This document shows, piece by piece, positions 1 through 9,559 of a DNA stretch of 37,901 nucleotides. Under the pieces are notes generated by a model that did not search any database, was not told the origin of the DNA, and saw only the letters and a program-made list of their open reading frames with translations. The stretch comes from an uncultured Clostridia bacterium (GTDB lineage: Bacteria > Bacillota > Clostridia > TANB77 > CAG-508): positions 1-37,901 of the forward strand of contig CANROH010000008.1 in the NCBI GenBank assembly GCA_947632185.1, given 5' to 3'. How positions within the stretch are numbered: the first letter of the stretch is position 1; every line of letters begins with the position of its first letter. The translations under genes and the position numbers were made by a program.

Positions 1-366
1 AGGAAGTATATTACATAAATTAACTTCTTTTGCTCTTTTAATAATTTGCTCCAAAACAATAGCATTATCTGGTGTTGGATTAGTATTTGGCATAGGACAA
101 ATAGTAGTAAATCCGCCTGCAACAGCGCTTTTTGAACCTGTTTCTATAGTTTCTTTATGTTCCCCTCCAGGTTCTCTTAAGTGGCAATGCATATCAATCA
201 TTCCAGGAATTACAATATAACCTGTACAATTAATAACTTTATCTGCTTGTATATCAATATTTTTAGCCATTTTTACTATTTTATCATTTTCAATTAAGAT
301 ATCTAAAATTTCATTAGTATTACTTGCATAATCTACTACATTTCCATTTTTTAATAATATACTCAT
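1..366 (-). CDS. pyrC: Dihydroorotase, N-terminal part (runs off the window)
   Basis: This is the first ~122 residues of a dihydroorotase, the zinc amidohydrolase that cyclises carbamoyl-aspartate in pyrimidine synthesis. The translation starts [13 protein letters not shown] and has the metal-binding HxH motif in [19 protein letters not shown], followed by [17 protein letters not shown], which is typical of the dihydroorotase/allantoinase family. The start ATG at 366 has a GGAGG ribosome site just upstream and a good sigma-A promoter further up. It is divergent from a second pyrimidine-type gene (649-1515). The C-terminus lies outside the window, so allantoinase or hydantoinase cannot be fully excluded. 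The CGG inside GGC GGA (Gly-Gly) spans a codon boundary and does not break the frame. Confidence 0.88.
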   Translation of the reverse strand, partial: MSILLKNGNVVDYASNTNEILDILIENDKIVKMAKNIDIQADKVINCTGYIVIPGMIDMHCHLREPGGEHKETIETGSKSAVAGGFTTICPMPNTNPTPDNAIVLEQIIKRAKEVNLCNILP

Positions 367-445
367 ATTTTTCCTCCAATACTTTATTTTTCACCTACAA
401 AAATTTTGTTTAATCTTCCTTTTCCATAATCTTTTTGCTTACAAT

Positions 446-474
446 ATATTATCATATATATCTTTCTTCGTCAA
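446..474 (-). promoter_or_regulatory. Sigma-A promoter for pyrC
   Basis: On the minus strand, TTGACG (469-474) and TAATAT (446-451) are separated by exactly 17 bases, about 80 bases upstream of the pyrC start. No PyrR-type attenuator is obvious in the short leader. Confidence 0.6.
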
Positions 475-580
475 ACAATGCTTTTTAAAATATAAGTAAT
501 ATTTTTATAATTTACAATTTTTTTGTCAAATGCCTAAATCAATTTCTTAAAAAATTACCATATCTGTAAACATCATAAAA

Positions 581-609
581 TTGACATTTTATTTTTTTTA
601 CTATATTAT
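581..609 (+). promoter_or_regulatory. Sigma-A promoter for the orotate phosphoribosyltransferase gene
   Basis: TTGACA (581-586) and TATTAT (604-609) are separated by 17 bases, 40 bases before the ATG at 649; a GGAGG ribosome site follows near 638. The 282-base divergent gap (367-648) holds the two promoters and nothing else I can identify. Confidence 0.65.
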
Positions 610-648
610 ATATCAAGATTTAAATTTATTTAAAATTGGAGGAAAATT

Positions 649-1515
649 ATGAGTGAATTAATGTCATTATTATTTGAAACAAACGCATTTAAAATTGCAG
701 AAGAAAATAATCCTTTTTGGTACACTTCAGGAAAAATTGGTCCTTACTTTATAAATGCTGATTATCTTTATGGAAGTGAAAATGATTCAAAAGAACTATT
801 AAGTTTTATTGACGATGAACTTGAACATGAAAACAAAACAGATATCCCATCACATATATTTGCTAAAGTTTTAGAACACTATAATACAAATAAAATTTAT
901 AAATATATAATTGACGAAATGAAACAATATATTGAAAAAAATATAGATGTAAATGAAATTGATTACATATCTGGCGGTGAAAGAAGAGACTGGTATTTTT
1001 CAAATATTATTGCTTATTTACTTAATAAACCTCATGTTACTATTTACAAAGATTTAACTACTATTTTAAGTGATAGTAAATTCTCTAAATCAGAGCCTAT
1101 TTCTGAAATTAAAAATAAAAAATTTTTACATTTAGCAGATTTATTAAATCAATCTGCTAGCTTTACTAGAGCTTGGATTCCAGCAATAAAAAATTTAGGG
1201 TCAAATATTGTATGGAGTGTCTTTGCTGTAGATAGAATGCAAGGTGGAACAGAAGTACTTACAAATGAGGGAGTACAAGTTTTATCCTTATTACAAATTG
1301 ATGATTCATTATTTGCTAAAGCAAAAGAACTTGGAATTATCAATGATGAACAATTAGTAATGCTTAAAAATTTTGCAAAAGATCCAGATGGATCTATGAA
1401 AAAATTTTTAATTGACCATCCAGAATTTCTTGAAAATGCATTAAAATCTGATAATCCAAAAACAGTAAAAAGAGCAAATCTTTTAGTTGAACAAAATATA
1501 TATGGATTAAATTAA
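649..1515 (+). CDS. Orotate phosphoribosyltransferase-like protein
   Basis: A 288-residue protein whose N-terminal part contains YTSGKIGPYFINADYLYG, which resembles the substrate-binding segment of orotate phosphoribosyltransferases. A central ISGGERRDW segment lies where the fold begins, and a later segment (SNIVWSVFAVDRMQGG) resembles the C-terminal side of the PRTase core. PyrE transfers phosphoribose from PRPP to orotate to make OMP. The protein is longer than a standard PyrE (about 190-220 residues) and carries an extra ~70-residue C-terminal tail, so it may be a specialised homologue. Lying divergent to pyrC supports a pyrimidine role. It has its own promoter, ribosome site and terminator. 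Its one CGG (GGC GGT at codons 108-109) is out of frame and harmless. Confidence 0.75.
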   Translation: MSELMSLLFETNAFKIAEENNPFWYTSGKIGPYFINADYLYGSENDSKELLSFIDDELEHENKTDIPSHIFAKVLEHYNTNKIYKYIIDEMKQYIEKNIDVNEIDYISGGERRDWYFSNIIAYLLNKPHVTIYKDLTTILSDSKFSKSEPISEIKNKKFLHLADLLNQSASFTRAWIPAIKNLGSNIVWSVFAVDRMQGGTEVLTNEGVQVLSLLQIDDSLFAKAKELGIINDEQLVMLKNFAKDPDGSMKKFLIDHPEFLENALKSDNPKTVKRANLLVEQNIYGLN

Positions 1516-1534
1516 AAAAAGTTTTAAATTTTAT

Positions 1535-1575
1535 AAAAAATGGACAAATCTATAATATTGATTTGTCCATTTTAT
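1535..1575. terminator. Bidirectional rho-independent terminator
   Basis: The 10-base arms TGGACAAATC (1541-1550) and GATTTGTCCA (1560-1569) form a hairpin flanked by A-rich and T-rich tracts. It lies between the convergent ends of the plus gene (1515) and the minus gene (1597), so it can serve both. Confidence 0.85.
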
Positions 1576-1596
1576 TAATAACCTTTTTAATATATT

Positions 1597-2118
1597 TTAT
1601 ACTTCTGGTCTTAAGTTTAGTTCTCCTAACTCTTGTTCTTCCCCATATTTATCTACAAAATAAATCATATATTTATCATCATTTTTTTTAATTTTATAAA
1701 CTTTAGTTCCATTACTACTTGAACCATTTTCGTTTATAGCATTTGATGCAATATCACCTTTAAAAGCTTTTGGATTTATATAATATTGATCTTCTACTAA
1801 ATTATCATTTATATCCATTAATTGTTCAATATATCCATTTTCTATTAAGTAAGCAAAAATTATATCAGGATTGCATACTTCTTCTATTTTTTTACCATTC
1901 TCTAATGCATATTTGGAATCTAATACATATTTTTCTTTAATAATTAAGTTAAGATTATCAACAATTTCTGTAGTATTGTACTCATTATCTGTTTCTTTAA
2001 TTTGATCAACAAGTCCATTTTTTCCAAAAATTTTATTAACTGCAAATACTGCAACAAGTATTAATATTGCAATTATTATAACTAATGATAGAATAGATAA
2101 TCCATCTTCCCTTCTCAT
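1597..2118 (-). CDS. Pilin-like single-pass membrane protein, function unknown
   Basis: A 173-residue protein beginning MRREDGLSILSLVIIIAILILV: a short positively charged start, then one long hydrophobic segment (about residues 8-30), then a hydrophilic extracytoplasmic domain with no cysteines. The layout resembles a type IV pilin or pseudopilin (charged leader, hydrophobic helix, soluble C-terminus), but the usual F or M after the cleavage glycine is not present, so prepilin processing is uncertain. It stands alone between dnaE and a convergent terminator; no pilus assembly genes are nearby. The second Arg (AGG) shows that AGG is an ordinary sense codon here. Function is not assigned. Confidence 0.6.
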   Translation of the reverse strand: MRREDGLSILSLVIIIAILILVAVFAVNKIFGKNGLVDQIKETDNEYNTTEIVDNLNLIIKEKYVLDSKYALENGKKIEEVCNPDIIFAYLIENGYIEQLMDINDNLVEDQYYINPKAFKGDIASNAINENGSSSNGTKVYKIKKNDDKYMIYFVDKYGEEQELGELNLRPEV

Positions 2119-2214
2119 AATTTTCTCCTCTGCCTAAATATTTCCTGAAAGAATTATACATTTTTTTGTCGTTTTTTTCAATATAAATATTTCTTTTTTA
2201 TTATTAAAAAGATA

Positions 2215-5200
2215 CTAATATATCTTTACATTTTCATCAGAAACGATTTCCCTAAAAACGTCTAAAATTTTATCATTTAAAAATATTCCTCCACAAGGTT
2301 TTACTTCTGTACCATCAGTAATTTCAAGTTTCACATTGACTCTATCTCCAGTAAAAAATTTTATTGCACCTTTCAATTTTGTTTTTTGTTGTTCTGTTAA
2401 ATTAGTAATATTAATATTTAATATTTTAATTGTATTAAACTTAATTTTTTCCCCATTTATATTTGAATTTTCAGAAAGTTCACTAATATTTGAAGCAACT
2501 ATTTTTACAGGTTCATCTTCTCTTAAACTTATTTTTCCATCAACAAGAATAATATTGTCATTAACCAAAAAATTACTTGCTTTTGAGTAGATGTTATCAA
2601 ACACTATAATTTCTGCTGTTCCATAGAAATCTTCCAACGAAATAAATGCCATTGTAGTATTTTTTCTGGTAAATTTTTTACTTACTTTTGAAATAATTCC
2701 AGCAAATTTAACTGTTTGTCCGTCTTTATACTCTTTAGACTCACCAAATTCCTCCATTTCTTGATTAATTTTCATCATATCTAATGTAGTAATGTTAGTC
2801 TGTTTCTCAATCAAAGATCTAATTTTATCTAAAGGATGTCCACTAATGTAAACTCCAAGCATTTCTTTTTCTAAACTTAACAATTCCTTTTCAGGCATTT
2901 CTTCTTTTTCTATAAAACTATATTTTTGTGATTCTATTTTTTCTTGTGTTTCATTTATTAAATCAAACATAGATACTTGATTTGCCATCTTATTTTTATT
3001 TTCATTATTAATACTATCAATAATACCTTCAAAAGATGCTAAAAGTGTTGATCTTGTTTTTCCAAATTCATCAAATGCTCCTGCTTTTATCAAACTTTCA
3101 ATACATTTTTTATTAACAGATTCATTTTTAATTCTTTCACAAAATGAAGTAAAACTTTCAAAAGGTCCATTTTTTTCTCTTTCATTAACTATAGCATCAA
3201 TTACTGCAACACCTACATTTTTAACACTTCCTAGCCCAAAACGAATCTTATTATCAACAACAGTAAATTTTGTTTTGCTAAAATTTATACTAGGATTTAA
3301 AATCTGTATTCCCATATCTTTACAATCTTGAATATATACAGGAATCTTATCTAAGTTTCCAAGGAAGCTATTTAATGTAGCTGCCATTAATTCTTCTTTA
3401 TAATAGTATTTCAAATAAGCCGTTCTATATGATATTACTGCATATGCTGCCGCATGTGATTTATTAAAAGCATACTTTGCAAATTCAGCCATTTCGTCAA
3501 AAATTTTATTTGCAGATTGCTCGTCTATACCATTTCTTACACAGCCTGGCACTACCACATTTCCATTTTCATCAACTTGACCATGTATAAATACTTCTCT
3601 TTCTTTTTCCATAACATCAAGTTTCTTTTTTCCCATTGCACGTCTTACTAAATCTGCTCTTCCGAAGTGAATATCCAGCTAAATCTCTAACAATCTGCAT
3701 AACTTGCTCTTGATAAACCATACATCCATAGGTTACATTCAAAATTGGTTCCAAAGCTTTATGTGTATATTCATTATGACCAGGATTCAATTTTCCCTTT
3801 ATATATCTAGGAATTTGATCCATTGGACCAGGTCGATACAATGACACTCCAGCAACAATATCTTCAAAACAATCTGGTTTTAATTCCTTCATAAATGATG
3901 TAATTCCACTACTTTCAAATTGAAATATTCCATAAGTTTTTCCATCTTGCCATAATTTATAAACATTTGGATCATCCATTCTATCATCAAAAACTACATC
4001 TATTCCTCTATTTTGTTTTACAAGTTCAAGACAATTTGCAATAACACTTAAAGTTCTTAAACCTAAAAAATCCATTTTTAGAAGTCCAAGTTCCTCTAAT
4101 AAAACCATAGTATATTGTGCAACAACATTTCCATCATTTGTACATAGTGGAACATATGTATCTACAGGATCTTTTGTTATTACAACACCGCAAGCATGTG
4201 TAGATGCATTTCTTGGCATTCCTTCCAATCCTTTTGCTATATCTATTATTCTTCTTGTTGTTTCATCTGTTTCATATTGTTCTCTTAATTCTCTATTTTG
4301 TTCTAGCGCTTTATCTAAAGTCATATGAATCTCAAATGGTATCATTTTTGCAATTTTATCAACATCTGAATATGGAATATCTAATACTCTTCCTACATCA
4401 CGGACAACACTTTTAGCTGACATCGTACCAAAAGTTATTATTTGAGATACATGGTCTCTGCCATATTTTTTTGCTACATAATCTATTACTTCTTGTCTTC
4501 TTTCATCAGAAAAGTCCACATCAAAGTCTGGCATGCTAATTCTTTCTGGATTTAAAAATCTTTCAAAAAGCAAATTATATTTCAGTGGATCAATATCTGT
4601 TATTCCTATACTATAAGCTACAATAGAGCCTGCTCCTGAACCACGTCCTGGGCCTACAGGAATTCCAACTGATTTTGCATAATGAATATAATCCCAAACA
4701 ATAAGATAATAATCCACATATCCCATTTTTGAAATTATTTCAAGTTCATATTCAGTTCTTAATTTTACTTCTTCACTAAAATTTTCCCCATATCTTTGTT
4801 TTATTCCATCCCATGTTAGTTTTCTAAAATATTCTTCATGTGTTTTAAATTCTTTTGGAACATCATAATTAGGAAGTTTAGTAACACCAAATTCGAAATC
4901 AAAATTACACTTATCTGCTATCTTTACAGTATTTTCTATTGCTTCTGGCACTGCTGAAAAATAATCTGCCATTTCTTCTGGAGTCTTAATGTAAAATTCA
5001 TCAGTTTCAAATTTCATTCTATCTTCATCATTTATTTTTTTTCCTGTTTGAATACAAAGCAAAATTTCATGATTATAACTATCTTCTTTTTTTAAATAAT
5101 GAGCATCATTTGTAGCAACTAATGGTATATTTAATTCTTTAGAAAGCATAATTAATTTTTGGTTTACCATTACTTGTTTTGGGATTCCATTATTTTGAAT

Positions 5201-5719
5201 TTCTAAATAATAATCATCTCCAAATACTTTTTTATGCCAAAGCGCAATTCTTTTTGCTTCTTCAATATCATCTTTTAAAATTGCTTGATTTACACTACCA
5301 GCTAGACATGCACTTAAACAAATTAATCCTTCACTATATTTTTCCAATATATCATTATCAATACGAGGTTTGTAATAATAGCCTTCCGTAAATCCTAAAG
5401 AAACTAATTTTATTAAGTTTTGATATCCTATTTTATTTTTAACAAGCAAAATAAGATGTGAATAATTATCATCAATTCCAGCTTCCTTATCAAATCTAGT
5501 TCTATTTGCAACATAAACTTCGCACCCTATAATAGGCTTTATTCCTTCATTTATGCATTCTTTATAAAAATTTACAGCGCCATACATTACACCATGATCT
5601 GTAAGAGCAATAGCTTTCATACCTAACTCTTTTGCTCTTTTTGGTAAATCTTTAATTCTACACATACCATCTAATAAACTATATTCACTATGGACATGCA
5701 AATGTACAAAATCTGGCAT
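2215..5719 (-). CDS. dnaE: DNA polymerase III alpha subunit, read across a +1 shift at CGG
   Basis: The replicative DNA polymerase alpha subunit (DnaE type). Frame 1 gives 685 residues: an N-terminal PHP domain (HLHVHSEYSLLDG near residues 6-18), the catalytic Asp pair in PDFDVDFSDERR (about D400 and D402), and the third Asp in LLKMDFLGL (about D550). It then meets an in-frame CGG (3664-3662) and would stop 14 codons later. Skipping the C restores the family sequence, YSL-G-RADLVRRAMGKKKLDVM, and another 482 residues with the fingers, helix-hairpin-helix and OB-fold (VKFAGIISKVSKKFTRKN) regions. The total is about 1167 residues, normal for the family. The gene is essential, so a real dead frameshift is implausible. 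Five other CGG trinucleotides in the gene are out of frame and harmless. It is followed 13 bases upstream by the S4 gene and probably shares its operon. Confidence 0.93.
3661..3664 (-). other. +1 recoding site CGGA in dnaE
   Basis: In-frame codon 686 is CGG. The product is restored by reading the following GGA in the +1 frame: TCA CTT (C) GGA AGA GCA gives S-L-G-R-A, and the G of LGRAD is a conserved family position. The unshifted frame ends at TGA shortly after. Confidence 0.85.
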
Positions 5720-5732
5720 AATTATTCTCCTT

Positions 5733-5969
5733 TTAAAGTATTTTTATTAGTTCTTCTAAATTTTTGCCTTGAACCTTAGGAATTGAGATAATTTGAAATT
5801 TTGAAGTTTTATCTCCGAATTTTATTTCAACAATATCTCCAATTTTAACTTCATAACTTGGTTTTACAATCTTTCCATTTACAGTAATTCTACCACTATC
5901 TGCTGCTTCATTTGCAATAGTTCTTCTTTTTATAACTCTACTTACTTTTAAAAACTTATCTAGCCTCAT
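5733..5969 (-). CDS. rqcP: S4-domain RNA-binding protein, RqcP/Hsp15-like
   Basis: A 78-residue protein consisting almost entirely of an S4 RNA-binding domain (MRLDKFLKVSRVIKRRTIAN, then GRITVNGKIVKPSYEVKIGDIVEI). Size and sequence match RqcP (YabO) of Firmicutes, a ribosome quality-control factor that works with RqcH on stalled 50S subunits during alanine tailing. It sits directly upstream of dnaE and just downstream of the phosphoesterase, all in one direction with short gaps, suggesting one transcript. The CGG in TTC GGA (Phe-Gly) is out of frame. Other short S4 proteins (Hsp15, YaaA types) are the alternatives. Confidence 0.8.
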   Translation of the reverse strand: MRLDKFLKVSRVIKRRTIANEAADSGRITVNGKIVKPSYEVKIGDIVEIKFGDKTSKFQIISIPKVQGKNLEELIKIL

Positions 5970-5994
5970 AATTTTATTTCCTTTTTATTAAAAT

Positions 5995-6891
5995 TTAAAT
6001 CAAAAAATATTTTTCATACTTTTCAGCCAATCCTATCCAAATATCATCATCATATAATTTAAAATATTTATAAAAAATTCCCTTTGCATCATCATTATGC
6101 AATTCATGTTTTCTTTCTAACATCAGTGTTTTAGCTTCTTGTAAAAAATTATGTTTTATCCATTTCTTACCATTAATAGTAAGATATATAAGATTTATTA
6201 AAACTCTATCTTCATCTAAAATTCCACATTTAATTATTTTATCTTTTACAATTTCTAAATCATAATTCACTAATCTTGGTGTTACATTATCAACTTTTCC
6301 ATCTTTTATATCAATAATAGTATATTCAGCTTGTCCAATATAATAAGATAAAACTCCACAACAACCTGCATTTATAACTAATTTATTATTAATATAGTTA
6401 TTCCATGCTCTTTCATGTGTATGACCAAATATTAATACATCTTCTTTTAAATTTTTAGTATATTCATTAAATTTTTCTATATCTTCAATATACATTGATT
6501 CTTCAACAGAATTTGGAGAACCATGAACTGCTAATATTTTTACTCCATCATATTCAAGTTTAAGTTTTAATGGTAATTTTTTTATATATTCTAAATTATC
6601 TTTTCTTAATTCATTATATATAAATATAGTATTTCTAAATTGAACATTTTTCCAATCATACTTTTCCTTATCATACTCTATTAAATATTGTTCTTTATTC
6701 CCTCTTATAACTTTATTGCTTACACTTCTAACCATATCTAAAGTTTCATTCACAAATGGAAACTCACTTATTAAATCACCTAAAAAAATATAATCATCAA
6801 CTTTATTTTTTTTAGCATCTTTTAATACTTCTTTCAGTGCGACACTATTCCCATGAATATCTGATATAATTGCAACTTTTATTTTAATCAC
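5995..6891 (-). CDS. Metallophosphoesterase (YfcE/MJ0936-like)
   Basis: A calcineurin-like phosphoesterase. The N-terminus carries the metal-binding motifs in order: DIHGN (about 10-14), FLGDLI (about 37-42), RGNKE (about 63-67), and later HGS and FGHTHERAW. These define a two-metal phosphodiesterase or phosphatase. At 298 residues it is longer than the ~160-residue YfcE proteins and has a C-terminal extension of about 100 residues with no motif I recognise. The start is unclear: the GTG at 6891 overlaps its own AGGAG ribosome site, so translation may begin a few codons later, just before KVAIISDIHG. It may be co-transcribed with the S4 gene and dnaE. Substrate unknown. Confidence 0.8.
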   Translation of the reverse strand: MIKIKVAIISDIHGNSVALKEVLKDAKKNKVDDYIFLGDLISEFPFVNETLDMVRSVSNKVIRGNKEQYLIEYDKEKYDWKNVQFRNTIFIYNELRKDNLEYIKKLPLKLKLEYDGVKILAVHGSPNSVEESMYIEDIEKFNEYTKNLKEDVLIFGHTHERAWNNYINNKLVINAGCCGVLSYYIGQAEYTIIDIKDGKVDNVTPRLVNYDLEIVKDKIIKCGILDEDRVLINLIYLTINGKKWIKHNFLQEAKTLMLERKHELHNDDAKGIFYKYFKLYDDDIWIGLAEKYEKYFLI

Positions 6892-6962
6892 TCCTATTTC
6901 TTTAATTTAATGCATTATATCATGCATATTTTTATATTTCAATAATTTAATACATAGTCAAT

Positions 6963-7000
6963 AAAAGAATGAATTCTACTTATATAGGATTCATTCTTTT
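6963..7000 (-). terminator. Rho-independent terminator
   Basis: Hairpin of AAAAGAATGAATTC and its near-complement GGATTCATTCTTTT, directly downstream of the 7006-7404 gene; an AT-rich tract follows on the minus strand. Confidence 0.75.
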
Positions 7001-7005
7001 AATTT

Positions 7006-7404
7006 TTATCTATATCTACATCCACCGTTTAAATTGTTAAAATTTGAGGATGTATCACTATCTGATAAAGAATTTGTATTTGATATATCATTATTTGAGC
7101 CAAAAGATATAGGTTCAAAATTATTAAAACTATTAGGATTATATCTAAAATTATTATAATTATAACAATTTCTTTGTTTGTTTCTTATCAACATAACAAT
7201 ATATGCAGTTACAAATGATATTATTGTATACACAAGAGCAGCTACTAAAAGTTCTGCTGTTCCACCTAATGCAAAAGCTATAACTAAAAATATTGAAAAA
7301 AATATTCCAGCCACTTTATATGGACAATGTATAAATGTTTCTAATATTCCTGAAAGGATTATTGTTGCTACAGGAATAGCAAAAAAGATTAGTAAAATAT
7401 TCAT
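7006..7404 (-). CDS. Small membrane protein, DUF2651-like
   Basis: A 132-residue protein with three predicted membrane segments (about residues 2-22, 29-48 and 52-73), followed by a basic stretch (RNKQRN) and an Asn/Ser-rich tail that looks disordered. The pattern of hydrophobic segments recalls the DUF2651 family of small Bacillus/Clostridium membrane proteins, but no diagnostic motif is visible, so this is a tentative match. It has its own terminator and ribosome site (GGAGG upstream). The CGG in AAC GGT (Asn-Gly) near the C-terminus is out of frame. Function unknown. Confidence 0.55.
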   Translation of the reverse strand: MNILLIFFAIPVATIILSGILETFIHCPYKVAGIFFSIFLVIAFALGGTAELLVAALVYTIISFVTAYIVMLIRNKQRNCYNYNNFRYNPNSFNNFEPISFGSNNDISNTNSLSDSDTSSNFNNLNGGCRYR

Positions 7405-7473
7405 ATATTATGTACCTCCGTTTTATACAGTATTTATATATAATATTCTACTAATCTTTTAATTGTCACAAAA

Positions 7474-8209
7474 TTAATACGTTACTTTTATTAAACATAA
7501 TCCTTGTGCTGGAAGTGTTTTTCCTGCTTTACTTCTTTGCCCACTTTCTATTATTTCTTTAATTTCTTCTGGTTTTATTTTTCCAACTCCAACATCTAAT
7601 AAAGTACCAGATATAATTCTTACCATATTATACAAAAACCCATTTCCAGTAAGTTCAATATATATTCTATCATTACAAGTAATTACTTCTGCTTTATAAA
7701 TTGTTCTAACACTACTTTTGCTACTCGTTCCACTTGCTTTAAAAGCTTTAAAATCATGTTCTCCTTCAAAATATTTAGCAGCTTCTTGCATTTTTTCTAT
7801 ATCGAGTTTTACTGGAAAATGATACTCCATATTTCTATAAATTGCACTAGCTGTGTCTGCATTATTTATTGTATATCTATATGTTTTAGACTTTACTAAG
7901 TACCTACTATGAAACTTTTCATCTACATCTTCCGCACTTTTTATCCTTATGCTTTCTTTTAACTTTGAATTAATAGCAATAGCAACTTTCTCTATAGGAA
8001 TATTGCTATTCGTTTTAAAATTGGCAGTTTGTCCTAGACTATGTACTCCTGCATCTGTTCTTCCAGAAGCAATTAAATCTATTTTTTCTCCTGTAATATC
8101 AGAAATTGCTTTTTCTATTTCACCTTGGATATTTAATTTATTTGGTTGTTTTTGCCAACCGATTAAAACCTTTTCCATCATATTCAATTATCAATTTAAT
8201 ATTTCTCAT
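7474..8209 (-). CDS. truA: tRNA pseudouridine synthase A, read across a +1 shift at CGG
   Basis: TruA makes pseudouridine at positions 38-40 in the tRNA anticodon arm. A good start (ATG at 8209, with AGGAAG upstream) gives MRNIKLIIEYDGKGFN, then an in-frame CGG at codon 17, then a stop after six more codons. Skipping the C gives N-G-WQKQPNKLNIQG, the well-known family N-terminus (YDG...GWQ), where this G is nearly invariant. The rest contains the catalytic Asp in SGRTDAGVHSLGQ and the C-terminal RIISGTLLDVGVGK region. The total is 244 residues, normal for TruA. Without the shift the protein would have to start inside, at an ATG with no family N-terminus. A second CGG (GCG GAA) is out of frame. 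Confidence 0.92.
8158..8161 (-). other. +1 recoding site CGGT in truA
   Basis: Codon 17 of truA is CGG (8161-8159). Reading AAT (C) GGT TGG CAA gives N-G-W-Q, the conserved TruA motif. This site is only 16 codons into the gene, so no long upstream stimulator can be involved. Confidence 0.85.
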
Positions 8210-8340
8210 ACTACTATACTTCCTATTTAAAATACTTTTATATTATAGCACCATTTAAATTTTTTTCCAACCTATATTTTAGTAAAAATGTTATTAATAA
8301 ATCATTAACATTTAGCACAATATTTAAATAATAAAACAAA

Positions 8341-8383
8341 ATAACCTTAATATGTCAAACTTTATTTAACATTTCAAGGTTAT
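8341..8383 (-). terminator. Probable terminator after cdaA
   Basis: ATAACCTT (8341-8348) pairs with AAGGTTAT (8376-8383) across a 27-base loop in AT-rich DNA just downstream of cdaA. The long loop makes it a weaker example than the others here. Confidence 0.5.
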
Positions 8384-8423
8384 TAATTTTTAAATATATC
8401 TATTTTTTTATTTATAATTTAGT

Positions 8424-9293
8424 TTAATTATTTTTTATTTCTTCCTTATTTTTTTGCCTATTTGGATGAATTGGTTCTTCAATGTAGTTTTTAATAAGAA
8501 TTTTCTTCAATACATCTTCTCTTAAGTCAGCAATTAACGTACCATCTTTTGCTATAGAAATTTTTCCTGTTTCTTCTGAAACAACTACAACCATTGCATC
8601 AGATTCTTTAGAAATACCTATTGCCGCTCTATGTCTAGTTCCTAATTCCCTTGCAATATCCTTATCATCAGCAAGTGGAAGCATACAAGATGCTGCAGCA
8701 ATCTTATTATCACTAATTATTACAGCACCATCATGAAGCGGTGTATTCGGTTCAAAGATATTTACTAATAATTGTGGAGAAATTTCTGAATTCATAATTA
8801 TACCTGTTGCAATAATATCTTGTATTTTTATATCTCTTTCAATAACTATTAATGCTCCTTTTCTCTGCTTTGACAATTCTACAGCTGCAATAGCAATTTT
8901 ATATATATTTTCCTTTTTTTTCGCATTTAAATCTTTATCAATTCCTAATAACCTACTAAATCTATTAGTAGTTCCTAATTGTTCTAATGCTCTTCTAAGC
9001 TCTGGTTGGAAAACTATAATAAGCATTATAACTCCATAAGACATAAGAGATGTTAATATATAATTTAATATTGTTAATTTAAGATATCCACTTAAGAAAG
9101 TTATTATTATCAATACAACTATACCTTTTAATAATTGCCATGCTCTAGTTCCTTTTAAAATATTAAATACTTTATATATTAAAAAAATAACTATAGTTAA
9201 ATCCAATATAGTTGTTATTATACTTAATAAACTTACATTATTTAAATTTGCAATAATATAGTTTTGAAAAAAATTCTGTAATGTTTCAATCAT
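8424..9293 (-). CDS. cdaA: Diadenylate cyclase CdaA (DisA_N domain)
   Basis: A membrane diadenylate cyclase that joins two ATP to make c-di-AMP, a regulator of potassium and cell-wall homeostasis. The N-terminus has three hydrophobic segments (about residues 17-45, 55-75, 78-96), followed by a DisA_N catalytic domain with the two diagnostic motifs LHDGAV and TRHRAAIG. The length of 289 matches CdaA (YbbP). In most Firmicutes cdaA is followed by cdaR and glmM; here a terminator and truA follow instead, so the regulator CdaR is either elsewhere or absent. A 34-residue membrane peptide gene lies just upstream in the same direction. The CGG in GCG GCA (Ala-Ala) is out of frame. Confidence 0.92.
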   Translation of the reverse strand: MIETLQNFFQNYIIANLNNVSLLSIITTILDLTIVIFLIYKVFNILKGTRAWQLLKGIVVLIIITFLSGYLKLTILNYILTSLMSYGVIMLIIVFQPELRRALEQLGTTNRFSRLLGIDKDLNAKKKENIYKIAIAAVELSKQRKGALIVIERDIKIQDIIATGIIMNSEISPQLLVNIFEPNTPLHDGAVIISDNKIAAASCMLPLADDKDIARELGTRHRAAIGISKESDAMVVVVSEETGKISIAKDGTLIADLREDVLKKILIKNYIEEPIHPNRQKNKEEIKNN

Positions 9294-9319
9294 TATTATT
9301 TATCTCCAATCTCCATATA

Positions 9320-9424
9320 TTAACGATTTAATAAATAAATTAAAACTGTTGCAAATATTGGAAGTATCATCATTAATAATGCAAATAATGCTATTATTTT
9401 TACAAGTAATTTCTTTTTATTCAT
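9320..9424 (-). CDS. 34-residue membrane peptide upstream of cdaA
   Basis: A small open frame starting MNKKKLLVKIIALFALLMM and ending LIYLLNR: a basic N-terminus followed by a single hydrophobic segment of about 22 residues. It has a good AGAGGAAT ribosome site six bases before the ATG and ends 26 bases before cdaA, so it is probably co-transcribed with it. It is too short to assign to a family. The form suits a small membrane-protein modulator. Coding status is inferred from ribosome site, frame and composition only. Confidence 0.6.
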   Translation of the reverse strand: MNKKKLLVKIIALFALLMMILPIFATVLIYLLNR

Positions 9425-9510
9425 AACTATTCCTCTTTTCATTTTATAAACTCTATATATATTTATAACATAAGGATTATTTTTTTTCAATACAATATTA
9501 TGGAAAAATG

Positions 9511-9554
9511 ATAAAGCTCTTAACTAACTATTTACTGTTAATTAAGGGCTTTAT
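9511..9554 (-). terminator. Rho-independent terminator after spoIIQ
   Basis: ATAAAGCTCTTAA (9511-9523) pairs with TTAAGGGCTTTAT (9542-9554, one G-T pair), directly after the spoIIQ stop and followed by an AT-rich run. Confidence 0.75.
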
Positions 9555-9559
9555 ATAAC

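Noticed and set aside
2336..2590. Plus-strand open frames inside dnaE, cdaA, spoIIQ, dnaJ, recN and others
   Set aside because: They lie opposite to strongly supported genes, have no ribosome sites and show low-complexity hydrophobic products typical of AT-rich antisense frames.
2215..5719. dnaE, dnaJ, truA, sigF and recD2 as pseudogenes or as split pairs of genes
   Set aside because: Both parts of each gene are well conserved right up to the break, the total lengths are normal, and most are essential or core genes.
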